The translations under genes were made by a program, and so were the position numbers. A stretch of 64,000 bases of DNA from Psychrobacter celer. Its GTDB lineage: Bacteria > Pseudomonadota > Gammaproteobacteria > Pseudomonadales > Moraxellaceae. Location of the stretch: contig NZ_JABASU010000012.1 in assembly GCF_016107555.1 (NCBI RefSeq), positions 20,040-84,039 on the forward strand. Reading direction: 5' to 3'. The notes beneath the pieces were generated by a model. The model was not told the origin of the DNA, made no database searches, and saw only the letters and a list, made by a program, of their open reading frames with translations. Positions 28,683-38,498 of the stretch are shown here, one piece after another (position 1 is the stretch's first letter; every line of letters starts with the position of its first letter).

Positions 28683-28856
28683 TAGGGCATGTCCTCAATT
28701 CAATCAATAGTCATCTAAATGGGCTAAAAATGGTTAAATCTGGCCAAACGGTGTCAAATAGCTGACTAATATCTCAATATTATCTGCGCTATTTTCCTTG
28801 TTTGACGGCGATTTATCTCATTTTTATCGCCATTTTTGAAATGAGGACACACCCTA
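28683..28856. mobile_element. 170-bp MITE with TA target duplication (IS630/Tc1-mariner-like)
   Basis: Terminal inverted repeats: left GGGCATGTCCTCAATTCA (from 28685), right (reverse complement) GGGTGTGTCCTCATTTCA (to 28854), matching at 15 of 18 positions. Each end is flanked by TA inside a CTAG context (CTA before, TAG after), the target preference of IS630-type transposases. There is no coding capacity. It lies between the divergent permease and CoA-transferase genes and may affect their promoters. Confidence 0.75.
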
Positions 28857-29100
28857 GAATAATATGATATTGACTTGCCTCATACCTCGCACTGTGCTGT
28901 CTCGTTCGTTCTTAGTGTTATTGTCTTCTCGCTACGAGAATTATATGTTAAGTTAGCATAAGTATTTGATATATGATATATCGATATAAAATGTATTGAT
29001 TTAAATTTAAAAAAGTCAATACGCTATTGATTGGCACAATAAATAAATCATGATAGATAATGGACGTTAATAACAAAAACAGACTTGCAAGGAGATAAGT

Positions 29101-29814
29101 ATGAGTCGCTCAAAAGTATATAGTAGTGCCGAAGAGGCGCTAAAAGGCATCGTCAGCGATGGGCAGACGCTTGCTATTGGCGGGTTTGGTCTGTGCGGTA
29201 TTCCTGAAGCGTTAATCGAAGCATTGCGTGATAGCGGAGTTAAGGATTTGACCTGTATCAGTAACAACGCCGGTGTCGATGACTTCGGTTTAGGATTACT
29301 ACTACAAACCCGTCAAATTAAAAAAATGATTTCATCTTACGTCGGCGAAAACAAAGAGTTTGAGCGTCAGTATTTGGCAGGTGAGCTTGAAGTTGAGCTG
29401 ACGCCGCAAGGCACCTTGGCCGAAAAACTGCGCTCAGGCGGTGCAGGCATTCCTGCATTTTATACCGCCACAGGCGTTGGTACGCTGGTCGCTGAAGGCA
29501 AAGAAACCCGTGAGTTTGACGGTCGTACTTATGTGTTAGAGCATTCACTGCGCGCCGATGTGGCATTGATTAAAGCGCAAAAGGCCGATAAGGCGGGCAA
29601 TTTAATCTTTAATAAAACCGCTCGTAACTTCAACCCGGATTGTGCGATGGCGGGCAAAGTGACCATCGTTGAGGTCGAAGAAATCGTCGAGACCGGTACT
29701 CTTGACCCTGATGACGTACATCTGCCCGGTATCTTTGTGCAGCGTATCGTCTTAAATGATAACCCTGAAAAACGTATCGAAAAAACCACCACTAAAGCCG
29801 CCAAGAGTGCTTAG
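29101..29814 (+). CDS. scoA: 3-oxoacid CoA-transferase subunit A
   Basis: 237 residues. Subunit A of a two-subunit class I CoA transferase. The glycine loop [16 protein letters not shown] is at 28-43, with [12 protein letters not shown] shortly after and [17 protein letters not shown] near residue 116. With subunit B it moves CoA from succinyl-CoA (or another donor) to acetoacetate, entering ketone bodies into central metabolism. A strong AAGGAGA precedes the ATG. It is the first gene of a plus-strand cluster with subunit B and 3-hydroxybutyrate dehydrogenase. Succinyl-CoA versus acetyl-CoA as donor cannot be decided here. Confidence 0.93.
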   Translation: MSRSKVYSSAEEALKGIVSDGQTLAIGGFGLCGIPEALIEALRDSGVKDLTCISNNAGVDDFGLGLLLQTRQIKKMISSYVGENKEFERQYLAGELEVELTPQGTLAEKLRSGGAGIPAFYTATGVGTLVAEGKETREFDGRTYVLEHSLRADVALIKAQKADKAGNLIFNKTARNFNPDCAMAGKVTIVEVEEIVETGTLDPDDVHLPGIFVQRIVLNDNPEKRIEKTTTKAAKSA

Positions 29815-29989
29815 TTAGTGGTTTTACCCAAATCTTTTAAAAATGACGTTAATAATAGAATATTGTAATACTACTTCTAAAAATTGAGCAGCAAGTAAGA
29901 TAACCCTAAGTGCTACATTTTGTAGACTAAGCGAGTTTGATGCCGCTAATCATATTTCTTGGAGTGGTTATAAAAATAAGGAAATCACC

Positions 29990-30619
29990 ATGGCATGGAC
30001 AAGAGAGCAGATGGCACAGCGTGCCGCACAAGAGTTGCAAGACGGCTATTATGTAAACTTGGGCATTGGACTACCGACCCTCGTGGCCAACTATATTCCT
30101 GAAGGGGTGGATGTCTGGCTACAGTCTGAAAACGGCCTATTAGGTATTGGCGAGTTTCCAACGGCGGAGAATGTCGATGCCGATTTGATTAATGCGGGCA
30201 AGCAAACCGTCACCGCAGAGCCGGGCGCCAGTTATTTTAGTAGCTCAGAGTCGTTTGCGATGATTCGAGGTGGTCATGTCAATCTGGCGATACTCGGCGC
30301 GATGGAAGTGTCAGAAAAAGGGGACTTGGCCAACTGGATGATTCCCAAAAAAATGGTTAAAGGCATGGGCGGCGCGATGGATTTGGTGGCCGGTGTGCAG
30401 CGGGTGATTGTGCTGATGGAGCAAGTCAACAAACACGGCGAGCCAAAAATCCTTGCAGAATGCGCGCTACCCTTGACAGGCAAAGGCGTGGTCGACCGTA
30501 TCATCACCGAGCTTGCGGTATTAGACGTCACCCATGATGGCCTAAAGCTGGTGGAATTGGCAGAGGGTGTCAGTTTTGAGGAGCTGCAAGAAAAAACCCC
30601 AGTGAGCATTGTGCAATAA
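29990..30619 (+). CDS. scoB: 3-oxoacid CoA-transferase subunit B
   Basis: 209 residues. The catalytic glutamate Glu47 lies in the family motif SENGLLGIG; the N-terminal [12 protein letters not shown] is also typical. It forms the active site with subunit A. The 175-bp gap after subunit A is long for paired subunits, but AAGGAA just upstream of ATG gives good independent translation and no terminator is obvious in the gap. It is followed 50 bp later by 3-hydroxybutyrate dehydrogenase. Confidence 0.94.
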   Translation: MAWTREQMAQRAAQELQDGYYVNLGIGLPTLVANYIPEGVDVWLQSENGLLGIGEFPTAENVDADLINAGKQTVTAEPGASYFSSSESFAMIRGGHVNLAILGAMEVSEKGDLANWMIPKKMVKGMGGAMDLVAGVQRVIVLMEQVNKHGEPKILAECALPLTGKGVVDRIITELAVLDVTHDGLKLVELAEGVSFEELQEKTPVSIVQ

Positions 30620-30669
30620 CGGCGGCCAACAAAGACTGAACACAGCCAACTGATAAAGGATGATCGCAT

Positions 30670-31470
30670 ATGGCGACCCAATTACAACAAGATTTGACAG
30701 GCAAAGTGGCCTTAGTCACAGGCGCCGCAAGTGGTATCGGACGCGATATCGCCGAAACCTATGCCAAGGCAGGCGCCGCGGTTGGTATTGCTGATATCAA
30801 TCTGGCCGCCGCGCAGCAAACGGCTGATGCCATCGAAGCAGCTGGCGGTCGGGCACTTGCTATTGCGATGGATGTGACCTCTGAAGATGCGGTAAACGAA
30901 GGTGTACAGAAATTGGTTGATACCTTTGGCGCTATTGATATTTTGGTGTCTAATGCCGGTATTCAGATTATCGATCCTATCCATAAAATGACGTTTGATG
31001 ACTGGAAAAAAATGCTCGCCATTCATTTGGATGGGGCGTTTTTGACCACCAAAGCGGCCACGCAGCACATGTATAAAGATGACAAAGGCGGTACGATCAT
31101 CTATATGGGCTCGGTGCACTCGCACGAAGCATCGCTATATAAAGCGCCGTATGTCACTGCCAAACATGGACTCCTAGGGCTGTGCCGTGTGTTGGCAAAA
31201 GAAGGCGCGCCTCATAATGTCCGCGCGCATGTGATCTGCCCAGGGTTTGTCAAAACCCCACTGGTCGAAAAACAAATCCCCGAACAAGCCGCCGAAAAAG
31301 GCATCAGTGAAGAGTCAGTGGTGAATGACATTATGCTGGTCAATACCGTCGATAAAGCGTTTACCACAGTCGATGATATTGCCCAGCTGGCTTTGTTTTT
31401 AGCAGCATTCCCAAGCAATGTCTTTACTGGGCAATCCATCGTCGCTAGCCATGGTTGGTTTATGAATTAA
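30670..31470 (+). CDS. bdhA: 3-hydroxybutyrate dehydrogenase (SDR family)
   Basis: 266 residues of the short-chain dehydrogenase family. The cofactor loop TGAASGIG is at 17-24, NAGIQ near 96, and catalytic Tyr161 and Lys165 in [28 protein letters not shown] is characteristic of D-3-hydroxybutyrate dehydrogenases. It oxidises D-3-hydroxybutyrate to acetoacetate with NAD+, which the two upstream CoA-transferase subunits activate. With the divergent permease it completes a 3-hydroxybutyrate uptake and use pathway. Confidence 0.93.
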   Translation: MATQLQQDLTGKVALVTGAASGIGRDIAETYAKAGAAVGIADINLAAAQQTADAIEAAGGRALAIAMDVTSEDAVNEGVQKLVDTFGAIDILVSNAGIQIIDPIHKMTFDDWKKMLAIHLDGAFLTTKAATQHMYKDDKGGTIIYMGSVHSHEASLYKAPYVTAKHGLLGLCRVLAKEGAPHNVRAHVICPGFVKTPLVEKQIPEQAAEKGISEESVVNDIMLVNTVDKAFTTVDDIAQLALFLAAFPSNVFTGQSIVASHGWFMN

Positions 31471-31660
31471 TAAAACCCAAACTGAGCCAGTTGCGGGTTT
31501 ATGGCGCTTTTAAATAAATTGATACCATCCATGTTTGTTTGTGGTATCAACTTTGGCAACACTGACCGTGATTGTGGTTTGCTGGCTATTTGAGGCGTTT
31601 GACCATCATCAGCTTGCTAATAAAAGACCAATCCATTAGGGTTTGATTTTATGTTGACTT

Positions 31661-31686
31661 GAGCCAATTGTATTGGCTCTTTTTTA
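31661..31686 (+). terminator. terminator after the ketone-body cluster
   Basis: Stem GAGCCAAT / ATTGGCTC (8 bp) with a TGT loop and a following T run, about 190 bp after the dehydrogenase stop. It directly precedes the mgtE remnant. Confidence 0.85.
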
Positions 31687-31689
31687 TGA

Positions 31690-32133
31690 GCGCCGGATGC
31701 TGAGACCATTTATCATGCTTATGTCATCGATGCGGCGCGCAAGCTTTTGGGCGTGGTGTCCTTACGTGTATTGATTTTGGCATCGCCCTCTGCTGCCTCT
31801 GGGCTGGCCACGGGCGATGTGGTGATGCGCGATTGCTTTTCCTTGCTTGGTCGTGAGGCTCTGGTGGCGTTGATGCTCGGTGCGACCATGGCGGTGGCGA
31901 TCTCTATCATTGGTTATATTCGCGGTGATGCCGTGGTGTCGCTGGTGCTGGCGCTTAGTATGATGTCGGTGGTAATGATTGGTTGTGTGATCGGCATGAG
32001 CTTGCCATTTGTGCTGAACAAATTAGGCTTTGACCCTGCCGCCGCCAGTGCGCCTTTGATCATTTCAGTGTGTGATGCGTCGGGAGTGCTGATCTATTTA
32101 TTTGTCGCTTCGAAGTTTTTGGCGATTGGTTGA
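31690..32133 (+). pseudogene. mgtE: remnant of an MgtE-type magnesium transporter gene
   Basis: The frame encodes the end of a CBS domain (DAETIYHAYVIDAARKLLGVVSLRVLILASP) joined directly to part of the MgtE membrane domain (SGLATGDVV, then helices ending SVCDASGVLIYLFVASKFL). The N domain, the first CBS domain and the first transmembrane helix are missing, so this is a truncated and internally deleted copy. An in-frame stop lies just before 31690. There is no ribosome site suited to the ATG at 31747. It is not expected to transport magnesium. Confidence 0.75.
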
Positions 32134-32319
32134 TTTGGTTTTTGCCATAGGTATCGTCGGCGCGCGTGTTCCCACTGGCATTGTGGTTTTTTTATAGCGT
32201 CAATTGAGCTACACTGTCGAATAATAAGGGTAGACAAAAAGCTGATGATGTATTATTGACCAGCGCGACGACGGTATTGCTCGAGTTGTCCTACCGGCCC
32301 ACTTGCAAAATAGGTAGTC

Positions 32320-33549
32320 ATGATAGCCATGTTTAATTTTATGAAAAAAAAATCCAAAGCCGAAACACCGCAGCAGCGCGCCGAGCGTGATAGCGCAGTT
32401 GATAAAGTCTTGCTCGGCTATGAAGTCGGCACCGTTAGCATTGCCACGATGGTGACGGGGCTTGAGCGCGATGGGCAAGTGCTCACCTTAGATTTGCGCT
32501 TACCCAAAGACAGTAACCCTGAACAGATACAACAGGAGCTGGGTCAACTGCTGCATCCGCATGGTATCAGAACCATTCATATGAATGTGCGCCTACCAGC
32601 CGATGTTAAAGGTGCTGGTGCAAGCTTGCCCAAATCGATGCCAAAGACGACAGATGCCATGGCCACTCACGCCAAACCTGCTACCCAAGCAGAGCAAGAA
32701 CCGACAAGCGGCGAGCCGCCAATTACTAAGGCTGCGCCAACGCAAGCATCGCTGGCAGCGCACCCACGTATTCGTCATATCATTGTGGTGGCCTCAGGCA
32801 AAGGCGGCGTTGGCAAATCAACGACGACAGTCAATATTGCTTTGGCATTACAAAAGCTTGGCAACCGTGTGGGCGTGCTAGATGCCGATATCTATGGCCC
32901 TAGTATGCCAACGATGCTGGGTGTGGCGGATATCAAGCCTGAGCTAGAAAACGAGCAGTTTGTGCCTGTCGAAGCGCACAGTATGGCCATGCTATCGATA
33001 GGTAGCTTGCTCGATAGTGACAACACTCCTGTCGCGTGGCGCGGCCCCAAGGCCACGGGCGCCCTGATGCAGCTATACAATCAAACCAACTGGCCACAAT
33101 TGGACTATTTGGTGATTGATATGCCACCAGGTACAGGTGATATTCAGCTGACATTGGCGCAGCGTATTCCTGTCACAGGGGCGGTGATTGTGACAACACC
33201 ACAGCATGTGGCCTTGATGGATGCGCAAAAGGGCGTTGAGATGTTTAACAAAACCAATATCCCCGTATTGGGTGTGGTGGAAAACATGGCGCTGCATACC
33301 TGTAGTAACTGCAACCATACCGAGGCCATCTTTGGCAGCGGTGGCGGCAAGTTTATCGCAGAGCAATATCAGGTGCCGCTACTAGGCCAGTTGCCACTTG
33401 CCAGTGGTATCCGCGCCCAAGTGGACAAAGGGGTGCCAAGCGTCTTGGCTGACGATGAGTTTGCCTCTTATTATTTGAGCATTGCCAAAAACATCGAAGC
33501 CAACATTGCAAAATTTGCCAAACCAGTCGATGATAAGCGAATTTTTTGA
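32320..33549 (+). CDS. apbC: Mrp/ApbC/NBP35-family iron-sulfur cluster carrier
   Basis: 409 residues. The N-terminal domain (about 20-95) is MIP18/DUF59-like, followed by a Pro/Thr-rich linker and a deviant Walker P-loop ATPase (SGKGGVGKSTTT, about 159-170). The dimer-bridging CxxC of Mrp proteins is present in HTCSNCNH near residue 327. The protein carries 4Fe-4S clusters to target apoproteins in the cytosol. TAGG lies about 6 nt before the ATG at 32320; the ATG at 32329 is an alternative. In related genomes mrp is often close to dcd, as here. Confidence 0.93.
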   Translation: MIAMFNFMKKKSKAETPQQRAERDSAVDKVLLGYEVGTVSIATMVTGLERDGQVLTLDLRLPKDSNPEQIQQELGQLLHPHGIRTIHMNVRLPADVKGAGASLPKSMPKTTDAMATHAKPATQAEQEPTSGEPPITKAAPTQASLAAHPRIRHIIVVASGKGGVGKSTTTVNIALALQKLGNRVGVLDADIYGPSMPTMLGVADIKPELENEQFVPVEAHSMAMLSIGSLLDSDNTPVAWRGPKATGALMQLYNQTNWPQLDYLVIDMPPGTGDIQLTLAQRIPVTGAVIVTTPQHVALMDAQKGVEMFNKTNIPVLGVVENMALHTCSNCNHTEAIFGSGGGKFIAEQYQVPLLGQLPLASGIRAQVDKGVPSVLADDEFASYYLSIAKNIEANIAKFAKPVDDKRIF

Positions 33550-33631
33550 TAAGTTTTGCGCGCTACTCGAATAATAGTAAAATAGCCTAAGCATGTTTTT
33601 CCATAAAGAACGTGGTTTACAGCAAGGAAGT

Positions 33632-34060
33632 ATGGTGAGCATATCAATTTATCGGCGTCATTTAGACGATATTCCCAAGCAGTATCTGTTATTGAAACTG
33701 TTGCGCCCGCCGATATATGTGATTGAGCTTTCAAACAATCAAATAATTGCTGTTTGCTATTACAAAGACGGTAGTAGCAAACGGTATCAAATCAACGCCG
33801 AGTTTAGCAATCGCCGTATGGTGATCGCTGATTTTAATAAGTTTTCAGCAGTGTTGGCTGAATTATTAAAAAAGTTTCCTCGGCACTTTTTATGGATGAG
33901 CGCGATAGCCGCTACTGATGTGACACAAAAGCTGACAGATGGTTTGACCGATATAGAGATTAAGGTGATAAGAGAAGCCATTTGGGTGTCTGCAAGACAA
34001 GCAAAAAGAAGCGTCGTAAGCACCACCGTTGGCTACCAAGGACAGGTAGTCTCACGATAA
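33632..34060 (+). CDS. hypothetical protein, 142 residues
   Basis: No recognised family. The frame is open from 33593, but AAGGA lies just before the ATG at 33632 and the GTG at 33635, so translation probably starts at one of these. The product has no signal peptide or membrane segment. It contains a beta-rich stretch (PPIYVIELSNNQIIAVCYYKDG) and a helical C-terminal half rich in Lys and Arg. It lies 82 bp after mrp and 23 bp before the next unknown gene, so the two are likely co-transcribed. Confidence 0.6.
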   Translation: MVSISIYRRHLDDIPKQYLLLKLLRPPIYVIELSNNQIIAVCYYKDGSSKRYQINAEFSNRRMVIADFNKFSAVLAELLKKFPRHFLWMSAIAATDVTQKLTDGLTDIEIKVIREAIWVSARQAKRSVVSTTVGYQGQVVSR

Positions 34061-34083
34061 AATTTGGCTAGGATACCTCACTT

Positions 34084-35205
34084 ATGAACCAAAACCCCAG
34101 CCCTAACGCACAAAATCAGCCGCACTCACCTGTGGGTGCAAGACCAGTTATTGAACAGCTTATCCAAGAGGGACAGCCCACTTTTGGGGTGTTTACGCAA
34201 GTCAAAAGCATCAATTATCTTGACTACCACAGTCATCTGATCTCGCAAAAGACGCTGCCAAACTGGCGAAAAGATCTCAAAGCCAATCAATTTTGCTTTA
34301 TCCAAATTATCCAGCCGCCTTATCGCATCTGTTTGGCACTGGCGACCATCAAGCTTGCCACCAGTGCCTTTGTTTATCTTTATAACGATGAGACTGATGA
34401 GCTAGAGGTTTGTGAAGCTTTGCAGCCTTTGACGCGGCAGACGCAGCTAATAGGTGATTGCTATCAAGGGCGAATGGCATTTACCCATAATAAGCTGACC
34501 GTAACATTGGATTTTACGCCTTCACAAATCGTAGTAGCATTGGATAGTAAACACATTACGCTTGATGCGATGCTACAGCGGCAAACGCAGCCACTTGCGA
34601 TCTGCACCCCAACGGGCAGGCGCGGCTGGACATACACACAAAAAGAGCCACTGACAGCAGTCATGGGACACATGTGCATCAAAGAAGCATCAATATTTAA
34701 TATCGCTGCGGTTACGGCTGGCAGCCAAACCAAGCAAATAGACTTTGATGCGTCTGCAATTGCCAATCTAGATTGGACGCTGGGCTATATGCGCCGCGAG
34801 ACCAGTTGGTTTTGGACATGTATCAATCACTACTTGCCCGATGGTCGCCATTTTTTATTGAACTTATCGATGGGTGTCAATGAAACGGGTATGAGCGAAA
34901 ATGCCTGCTGGCTAGATGGGCAGATACATTATCTACCGCCTGTGATGTTTGTACGTCAGGCCTTGCAGGCAGCTGTGCCAAGTACTTGGCGTGTTTATCA
35001 TCAAAACCTTGGCTGGAGCAATGTCGATATTGATTTGACCTTTACGCCCATGACTGTCTATCAAAAAACCGATAACTTTGGCGTGCTGGCCAGTATTTTT
35101 GAGCAATGGCTTGGCTGGTATAGTGGGGAGATACGGCTGGGCGATACCGTCATCAGGCTCGATCATGTCATGGGGTTGGCAGAAGACCATTTTGCCAAAT
35201 GGTAG
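34084..35205 (+). CDS. DUF2804-like protein of unknown function
   Basis: 373 residues without signal peptide or membrane helices. The segment DWTLGYMRRETSWFW near residue 232 and the following NLSMGVNETGMSENACWLDG resemble the DUF2804 family, predicted beta-rich proteins related to lipocalin-like or hydroxysteroid-binding folds. No catalytic residue set is known to me. It follows the 142-residue hypothetical gene by 23 bp. Family assignment comes from memory of the motif pattern and is moderate. Confidence 0.65.
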   Translation: MNQNPSPNAQNQPHSPVGARPVIEQLIQEGQPTFGVFTQVKSINYLDYHSHLISQKTLPNWRKDLKANQFCFIQIIQPPYRICLALATIKLATSAFVYLYNDETDELEVCEALQPLTRQTQLIGDCYQGRMAFTHNKLTVTLDFTPSQIVVALDSKHITLDAMLQRQTQPLAICTPTGRRGWTYTQKEPLTAVMGHMCIKEASIFNIAAVTAGSQTKQIDFDASAIANLDWTLGYMRRETSWFWTCINHYLPDGRHFLLNLSMGVNETGMSENACWLDGQIHYLPPVMFVRQALQAAVPSTWRVYHQNLGWSNVDIDLTFTPMTVYQKTDNFGVLASIFEQWLGWYSGEIRLGDTVIRLDHVMGLAEDHFAKW

Positions 35206-35478
35206 CCTAGAGGTCTTGCCTGCTTTTTATAAAGTTACTCGGTTGACTCGGGCGTTAAAAGTTTGATTGTCAAGTAGTTTGGGTGTTAAGGGTTTGGCTA
35301 TTAAATGGTTTGCATGATAAATAGTGACAGCTCTATAAATTCAGCGCTCAATTCCGTATAATCACCGCTACCAATATACGAAGCGTGTCTCTTAGAGGGT
35401 GACAATCATGACAGCCTCTGGGTCATTGATGCGCTATCGTCAGCGCCTAACCCCTATATTATTTGCTAAGGAACAAAA

Positions 35479-36054
35479 ATGTCTATCAAATCTGACCGCT
35501 GGATTCGCAAAATGGCTGAAGAACATGGCATGATTGAGCCATTTGAGGCGGGTCAAGTACGTTTCAACGATGCAGGCGAGCGTTTGGTCAGCTACGGCAC
35601 ATCAAGCTACGGATACGATGTACGCTGTGCCCCTGAGTTTAAAGTTTTTACCAATGTACACTCTGTGGTGGTCGATCCCAAAAACTTCGATGATAAAAGC
35701 TTTATCGATATCGTTGGTGATGAGTGCATCATTCCGCCCAACTCATTTGCGCTGGCGCGTACCGTTGAGTACTTTCGTATACCACGCGATGTCCTGACTA
35801 TTTGTCTTGGTAAATCTACTTATGCACGCTGCGGCATCATCGTCAACGTCACACCACTTGAGCCTGAGTGGGAAGGGCATGTAACGCTTGAGTTTAGTAA
35901 TACCACCAATCTACCTGCGCGCATTTATGCAGGTGAAGGGGTTGCACAGATGCTGTTTTTCCAAAGTGATAGCGATGATGTTTGTGAAACCAGCTATAAA
36001 GACCGTGGCGGCAAGTACCAAGGTCAACGCGGTGTCACGCTGCCAAGAACGTAG
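35479..36054 (+). CDS. dcd: dCTP deaminase
   Basis: 191 residues, normal length. It deaminates dCTP to dUTP for dTTP synthesis. The N-terminal [31 protein letters not shown], the substrate-site GKSTYARCG and the catalytic Glu region [18 protein letters not shown] are all present. AAGGAA lies 4 nt before the ATG. It forms a homotrimer in characterised cases. A strong terminator follows, shared with convergent sspB. Confidence 0.97.
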   Translation: MSIKSDRWIRKMAEEHGMIEPFEAGQVRFNDAGERLVSYGTSSYGYDVRCAPEFKVFTNVHSVVVDPKNFDDKSFIDIVGDECIIPPNSFALARTVEYFRIPRDVLTICLGKSTYARCGIIVNVTPLEPEWEGHVTLEFSNTTNLPARIYAGEGVAQMLFFQSDSDDVCETSYKDRGGKYQGQRGVTLPRT

Positions 36055-36137
36055 TCGGCAGCCGCTCAATTATTGCTGTTTGGCGCTAGCTTAGGTCTTT
36101 AGTCTTATAGAGTAGAGTTATAGAGTGTTAAATAAGC

Positions 36138-36174
36138 AAAAAGCCAGTCATGGTTCATACGACTGGCTTTTTTG
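36138..36174. terminator. bidirectional terminator between dcd and sspB
   Basis: 12-bp perfect stem AAAAAGCCAGTC (36138-36149) / GACTGGCTTTTT (36161-36172) with an 11-nt loop. The A and T ends let it work on both strands. Confidence 0.9.
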
Positions 36175-36206
36175 TGGGCTAAAAACTAAGGTGTTAGAGG
36201 TTTTTG

Positions 36207-36632
36207 TTACTTTAAGACTTTTAGACCCGCTTTGTTATCGCGTTTGGGTTTGGGCTTGTCAGACTTGGGCGTCGTGTGCTGCTCTTCTGGCACATAATTG
36301 TCATACTCGTTTGGATCAAAAAACATGCCTTGCGAGTTTTCTTTGGCATAGATACCCATCACCGCCGTCAATGGCACCCAAATCTCTTGTGAGACGCCAC
36401 CAAAACGAGCGCTAAACTGGATATAGTCATTGTCTATACGCATATTGCCTGTCGCACGGCTGGCAATATTGAGCACAATACGGCCATCTTGCACATGTTC
36501 GGTTGGTACCTGGACGTTTTTGGCCGTCGCATCGACCATCAGATAGGGCGTCAGCGCATTGTCCTCTATCCATTGATAAAGGGCGCGTACCATATATGGA
36601 CGAGTTGGGGTGAGAGAAGTGGTATCGCTCAT
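36207..36632 (-). CDS. sspB: ClpXP protease specificity-enhancing factor SspB
   Basis: 141 residues. SspB tethers ssrA-tagged proteins to ClpXP for degradation. The folded substrate-binding domain spans about 1-112 (RPYMVRALYQWIEDN, FGGVSQEIWVPLTAVMGIYAKEN). A flexible Lys/Pro-rich linker ends in GLKVLK, the ClpX-binding tail. AGGAAATC precedes the ATG. It lies downstream of sspA on the same strand, the standard gene order. Confidence 0.96.
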   Translation of the reverse strand: MSDTTSLTPTRPYMVRALYQWIEDNALTPYLMVDATAKNVQVPTEHVQDGRIVLNIASRATGNMRIDNDYIQFSARFGGVSQEIWVPLTAVMGIYAKENSQGMFFDPNEYDNYVPEEQHTTPKSDKPKPKRDNKAGLKVLK

Positions 36633-36822
36633 CTAATGATTTCCTATACTAAATATGGGTTAAGAGATAAACGGTCATCTGTGACAACAGTCTACTATTT
36701 TAAATAATACATTGTTTGCAACAGACAAGTATGGCGGGACTAATTTTCGCATTGTCACTGTCTGTTTGGTTTTTATTCTTTTTACACTTTTTATTCTAAG
36801 ACAGACATCGAGCGTTGTCTAA

Positions 36823-37437
36823 TTAGCGCACACTTCTTTGGAAGCTCTCGCGCTCAAAGATACGCTGCTGATAGTCCAATAAAGGCCGACTGATCGCATG
36901 CGGTAGCGCTATGCCCATGTCTTCTAGTCGCCACAGTAAAGGCGCTAACAACACGTCACACCAGCCAAAGTCATCTGCCATAAAATAAGGCTTATGTGCA
37001 AACAAAGGCGCAAGCGTGATTAAAGAATCACTGAGCTGTTTTTTGGCAATGACAGCTTTCGCTTTATTAAAACTATCAGGATGTGTCAGTAGCTGCTTGC
37101 CGAGCACCAGCCAATCATGCTGGATGCGCCATGCCAATTGGCGAAACTGTGCGCGCTCTTGCGGAGCTTCAGGGAGCAGCTTATTGGTATGGTAGCGCTC
37201 TTCTAAGTATTCAAAAATCACGTTGATTTCATAAAGGGCAATATCACGTTGCTGCAACACAGGCAGGGTATGATAAGGGTTTAGCTCAGTCAAGTCCTCG
37301 GGGCGCTCAGAGTGCAAACGTGACAAGTAATAATCGAGCTTTTTTTCTTCAAGTAATAGGCGTACCACATGACTGTCGTAGCCGTCATCAGCATATAAGA
37401 TTAGCTGACTACTTGGAATGTCGTTTGCATCAATCAT
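36823..37437 (-). CDS. sspA: stringent starvation protein A
   Basis: 204 residues with a glutathione-S-transferase-like fold: an N-terminal thioredoxin-like half (DDGYDSHVVRLLLEEKKLDYYLS, LPVLQQRDIALYE) and a helical C-terminal half. SspA binds RNA polymerase and alters transcription in starvation or acid stress, with no glutathione-transferase activity in characterised members. AGG lies just before the ATG. It is followed by sspB after 190 bp. Confidence 0.93.
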   Translation of the reverse strand: MIDANDIPSSQLILYADDGYDSHVVRLLLEEKKLDYYLSRLHSERPEDLTELNPYHTLPVLQQRDIALYEINVIFEYLEERYHTNKLLPEAPQERAQFRQLAWRIQHDWLVLGKQLLTHPDSFNKAKAVIAKKQLSDSLITLAPLFAHKPYFMADDFGWCDVLLAPLLWRLEDMGIALPHAISRPLLDYQQRIFERESFQRSVR

Positions 37438-37703
37438 GAAAGCCTAATGTTCATAGTAAAGGGTGTCATCGTAAACAAAGTAGAGCCGATTATCAAGCCA
37501 GCGTACGTAAACACGATGGGTGGATGCCGTATGGATAGGTGTTTGTTCTATTGTCAGTCTTTATTGTCTTATCAGTCTCTATTACCTACGCTATCCTCGA
37601 TTCGATATAAAAACGTTTCATTGAGCGACTTGATAGCCATGTATCTGATTTACTTGGGTCAAACTATATAGTAGCACGTACAAAATACGGTGCGGCAAAA
37701 TGA

Positions 37704-37733
37704 AAAAAGGCACTACCCAAGTAGTGCCTTTTT
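37704..37733. terminator. terminator of the cytochrome bc1 operon
   Basis: Perfect 13-bp stem AAAAAGGCACTAC / GTAGTGCCTTTTT with loop CCAA, 50 bp beyond the cytochrome c1 stop. The rest of the 347-bp sspA-petC gap shows no credible gene. Confidence 0.9.
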
Positions 37734-37784
37734 GTGTCTATTATGACCAATTTTTTATAGCGATAGGCTATGTTTAGGATGCTG

Positions 37785-38498
37785 TTATTTTACGTCTTTC
37801 CAGAACTCTTTATTGAGTAAGTAAACTGGGATCAGTAATACTAACAAGAATAAAATCACAAAAAAGCCAATCACTTGACGGTCATGACGGGCAGGTTCTG
37901 CCATCCACGCCATAAAGTTGACTAAGTCACCAACTTCAGATTCAAACTCTTCAGCACTAAGCTCTTCTTGCATGTTATGCAATACGTGCGGCATCGCCGC
38001 GTTTGCCAGCACTAAGTTGTTTGAGCCCCAAGGACGGCTTGGATCTTCATAAAATGACAATAGATAAGTATAAACCCAGTCATCACCGCGTAGTCTGGTT
38101 TCAAGCGACAGGTCTGGTGGCGCCGCACCAAACCATGCGGCTTGAACCTCAGGGTCAATCTCCGCTGTGATATGGTCACCGATTTGATCGGTGGTGACCA
38201 TTAGGTATTTTTCGACCAGCTCAGGTGGAATATCCAAGTCTTTGGCGATGCGTGAATGACGAACGTACTGTGCAGAATGACAACCAGCACAGTAGTTCAT
38301 AAAGATTTTTGCACCGTTTTGTAGCGAGCCTTTATTGGTAAAGTCAATGGGGGCTTCACTACAAGCCAAATGTTCTACCACGCCGTCGGCATTGGTAAAA
38401 GTACCACATCCGCCGCCTGCTGCCAGCGCACTACCAGCAGTCAAACTCAATGCCGCGCCTAAGCCTAGACCAGCTAGGGATTTGATTAGCGTGCTCAT
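37785..38498 (-). CDS. petC: cytochrome c1 of the bc1 complex
   Basis: 237 residues. A signal peptide ends SALAAGGG; heme is bound by CAGCH (70-74), with a probable Met axial ligand in NAAMPHVLH (about 166). A C-terminal anchor helix (VIGFFVILFLLVLLIPVYLL) is followed by the short cytoplasmic tail NKEFWKDVK. It takes electrons from the Rieske protein and passes them to soluble or membrane cytochrome c. Its ATG overlaps the cytochrome b stop by one base, with GGAGG upstream. It is the last gene of the operon. Confidence 0.95.
   Translation of the reverse strand: MSTLIKSLAGLGLGAALSLTAGSALAAGGGCGTFTNADGVVEHLACSEAPIDFTNKGSLQNGAKIFMNYCAGCHSAQYVRHSRIAKDLDIPPELVEKYLMVTTDQIGDHITAEIDPEVQAAWFGAAPPDLSLETRLRGDDWVYTYLLSFYEDPSRPWGSNNLVLANAAMPHVLHNMQEELSAEEFESEVGDLVNFMAWMAEPARHDRQVIGFFVILFLLVLLIPVYLLNKEFWKDVK

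Noticed and set aside
37447..37671. 74-codon plus-strand frame between sspA and the bc1 operon
   Set aside because: No ribosome site, Cys/Leu/Ser-biased composition and no resemblance to a protein family; the area is better read as the sspA promoter region and a terminator.
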